Below, one piece after another: positions 62,919-64,000 of a stretch of 64,000 bases of DNA. The DNA lies in assembly GCF_000280495.2 (NCBI RefSeq), contig NZ_CP018016.1, positions 806,001 to 870,000 on the forward strand. Reading direction: 5' to 3'. The position numbers and the translations under genes are program-made. A model generated the notes under the pieces. That model was not told the DNA's origin. It did no database searches and saw only the letters and a program-made list of their open reading frames with translations. Source of the DNA: Kosakonia radicincitans DSM 16656. Lineage in GTDB: Bacteria; Pseudomonadota; Gammaproteobacteria; Enterobacterales; Enterobacteriaceae. How positions within the stretch are numbered: the stretch's first letter is position 1; each line of letters begins with the position of its first letter.

Positions 62919-63431
62919 TCCATAGCGTCCATAGGTGTAGAGATAGATGCTGTTATTCTCATGCACTGAAACGAAAGCATGACCTGCACTTGTTGTTTCA
63001 GTCCAGAGGTAAACGCCGTTCAATAGCTGGTTATCTTCTGGCTTGCAGGTATCAGCAAAGGTGTTTTGCTTCTTCGCTGCCTGTGCATGTTGCACTGGCT
63101 CTACAGGCGCTGTCGCCCAAGAAGGGGTATTCACCTCAACGGTGCCAGGCGCGATAAGAAAATTAGTACCCTGTGGACAACCGCAGTGGATTTCTGCACC
63201 GTCCACGGCGACTGCGGCGCTATTTGAGCAGCGAGGATCACCGCTCACTATCACCCCCACTTTCCCGCATTTCGGGCAAGGGGTGGTCTTATCGCCGATA
63301 TAGAGTTTCCACTTGCCCATGACAGACATACCGGGGCGGGCGGCAATACATTGTGCGCCTGTAGATGTTTTATCTCCATGTAGACCAACGTTCTTACCGT
63401 GAACTGTGCAGCCTCTGTTAACCGATGCCAT
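62916..63431 (-). pseudogene. PAAR-type T6SS effector, 5' fragment with PAAR domain
   Basis: The fragment starts MASVNRGCTVHGKNVGLHGD at 63431 and has a PAAR-like region (about residues 1-97) with the repeated glycine/cysteine elements CPKCGKVGVIVSG and GAEIHCGCPQG. PAAR proteins cap the VgrG spike of type VI secretion systems and often carry C-terminal toxins. After a linker rich in Ala/Gln comes SAGHAFVSV (His151). The reading stops at 62916 because the IS begins with TGA directly after the target GGA. The upstream gene is 10 bp away. Confidence 0.75.
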
Positions 63432-63441
63432 AGTGACCGCC

Positions 63442-63903
63442 TTATTTCAGAAAGTTTTCTGGCAACGATTCCCCTGCTCGGACTACTCTTCTTCCGGCAT
63501 TCTGTGGGCTACTGATAATTTCGTCGCCGTTGTCGAGTAAGCTACCGACAAGAGCGGCGGAGTCACCAGAGGTATTGCCTACTCCAGTGCTGATTTTCGC
63601 GGTGGTTCCATCTGGATAACGAACTTCATCACCCACAAGAGATACATTTAGGCGTGTTCCGTCTTCAATTTCGATCTGCTGCCCGTTGTATTCACTGATA
63701 ACCGTTCCCCCGTTGCGGGTTAAGCTACCCTCTGTAGCAATCAGATAAGCGGCTGTAACTGGGTGAGCGAGGTTGTAGGCGTTTCTTTCAGCGATCAGAT
63801 TACGGGCTTCTTCGTTCATTTCCGCGAGCTGTTCAGCTGTTAATGGTGACTGGTCAAATGCTGCCAGCATTTCGGCGGTGAGTTCATTGGTGTATTGCTT
63901 CAT
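63442..63903 (-). CDS. Hypothetical protein upstream of PAAR effector
   Basis: The 153-residue product has a helical N-terminal part (about 1-45, acidic and Leu-rich) and a beta-rich C-terminal part with GGTVISEYNGQQIEIEDGTRLN, NGDEIISSP and a PENFLK end. No signal peptide or membrane segment is seen. It ends 10 bp before the PAAR gene in the same orientation, so it is probably an adaptor, chaperone or structural partner of the PAAR effector. Family not recognised with certainty. Confidence 0.55.
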   Translation of the reverse strand: MKQYTNELTAEMLAAFDQSPLTAEQLAEMNEEARNLIAERNAYNLAHPVTAAYLIATEGSLTRNGGTVISEYNGQQIEIEDGTRLNVSLVGDEVRYPDGTTAKISTGVGNTSGDSAALVGSLLDNGDEIISSPQNAGRRVVRAGESLPENFLK

Positions 63904-64000
63904 AAGTCCCTCTACTTGCTATGGAAATAATTTCAGTGGCTATTTTACAAGCAATGACCACATGGGCAACAAGTATTAGACTTAAGCAAAATTATGTTTC

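Overview
The window is chromosomal DNA of a member of the Enterobacteriaceae. Most genes are near-identical in length and order to the Escherichia coli segment that runs from yqgF/yqgE through metK, speA, tktA, pgk, serA, gcvTHP, xerD, prfB and lysS to the tRNA-Gly(CCC) gene. It is not E. coli itself: several insertions and replacements, and divergence in the small proteins, point to a relative such as Kosakonia, Enterobacter or Klebsiella. The genus is an inference from gene content, not a measured result.

Layout. 1-2.7 kb: a truncated FAD-dependent oxidoreductase divergent from an IclR-type regulator (accessory pair). 2.8-10 kb: minus-strand housekeeping block ruvX, yqgE, gshB, rsmE, endA, sprT, galP, metK. 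10.4-12.9 kb: speA with a leader region holding an Arg-rich small ORF, a terminator-like hairpin and yqgB. 12.9-15.3 kb: an OprD-type porin gene broken by one amber codon, then loiP. 15.6-23.5 kb: central carbon genes tktA, epd, pgk, fbaA, then mscS. A lone phage-type antirepressor gene preceded by a LexA (SOS) box sits between tktA and epd. 23.7-29.6 kb: argO, yggE, argP, rpiA, serA, fau, 6S RNA, zapA. 29.8-34.2 kb: ygfB-pepP-ubiH-ubiI. 34.2-39.2 kb: the glycine cleavage operon gcvTHP. 39.3-45 kb: accessory genes (MFS exporter, SDR, LysR; bglA with an RpiR regulator). 45.4-55.3 kb: trhA, ygfZ, sdhE-ygfX, fldB, xerD-dsbC-recJ, prfB (with its programmed frameshift), lysS, idi. 55.4-59.3 kb: a UbiX/UbiD hydroxyarylic-acid decarboxylase locus with a DUF554 membrane protein and a divergent LysR regulator. 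59.4-60.3 kb: actS and tRNA-Gly(CCC). 60.3-64 kb: a foreign-looking segment abutting the tRNA, carrying a PAAR-type type VI secretion effector split by a complete IS3-family element, a candidate immunity gene and an upstream partner gene.

How the parts connect. Serine/glycine/C1 metabolism (serA, gcvTHP, fau), arginine/lysine sensing and export (argP, argO, speA), glycolysis and pentose phosphate genes (tktA, epd, pgk, fbaA, rpiA) and ubiquinone hydroxylases (ubiH, ubiI) cluster here as in relatives. Recognisable control sites are a MetJ operator at metK, GalR and CRP sites at galP, CRP and Cra sites at epd, CRP-like sites at rpiA and serA, and a PurR box at gcvT. The most unusual elements are the SOS-box antirepressor, the Arg-rich speA leader ORF, the PAAR effector with a His...Cys motif pair, and the AroY-like decarboxylase locus.
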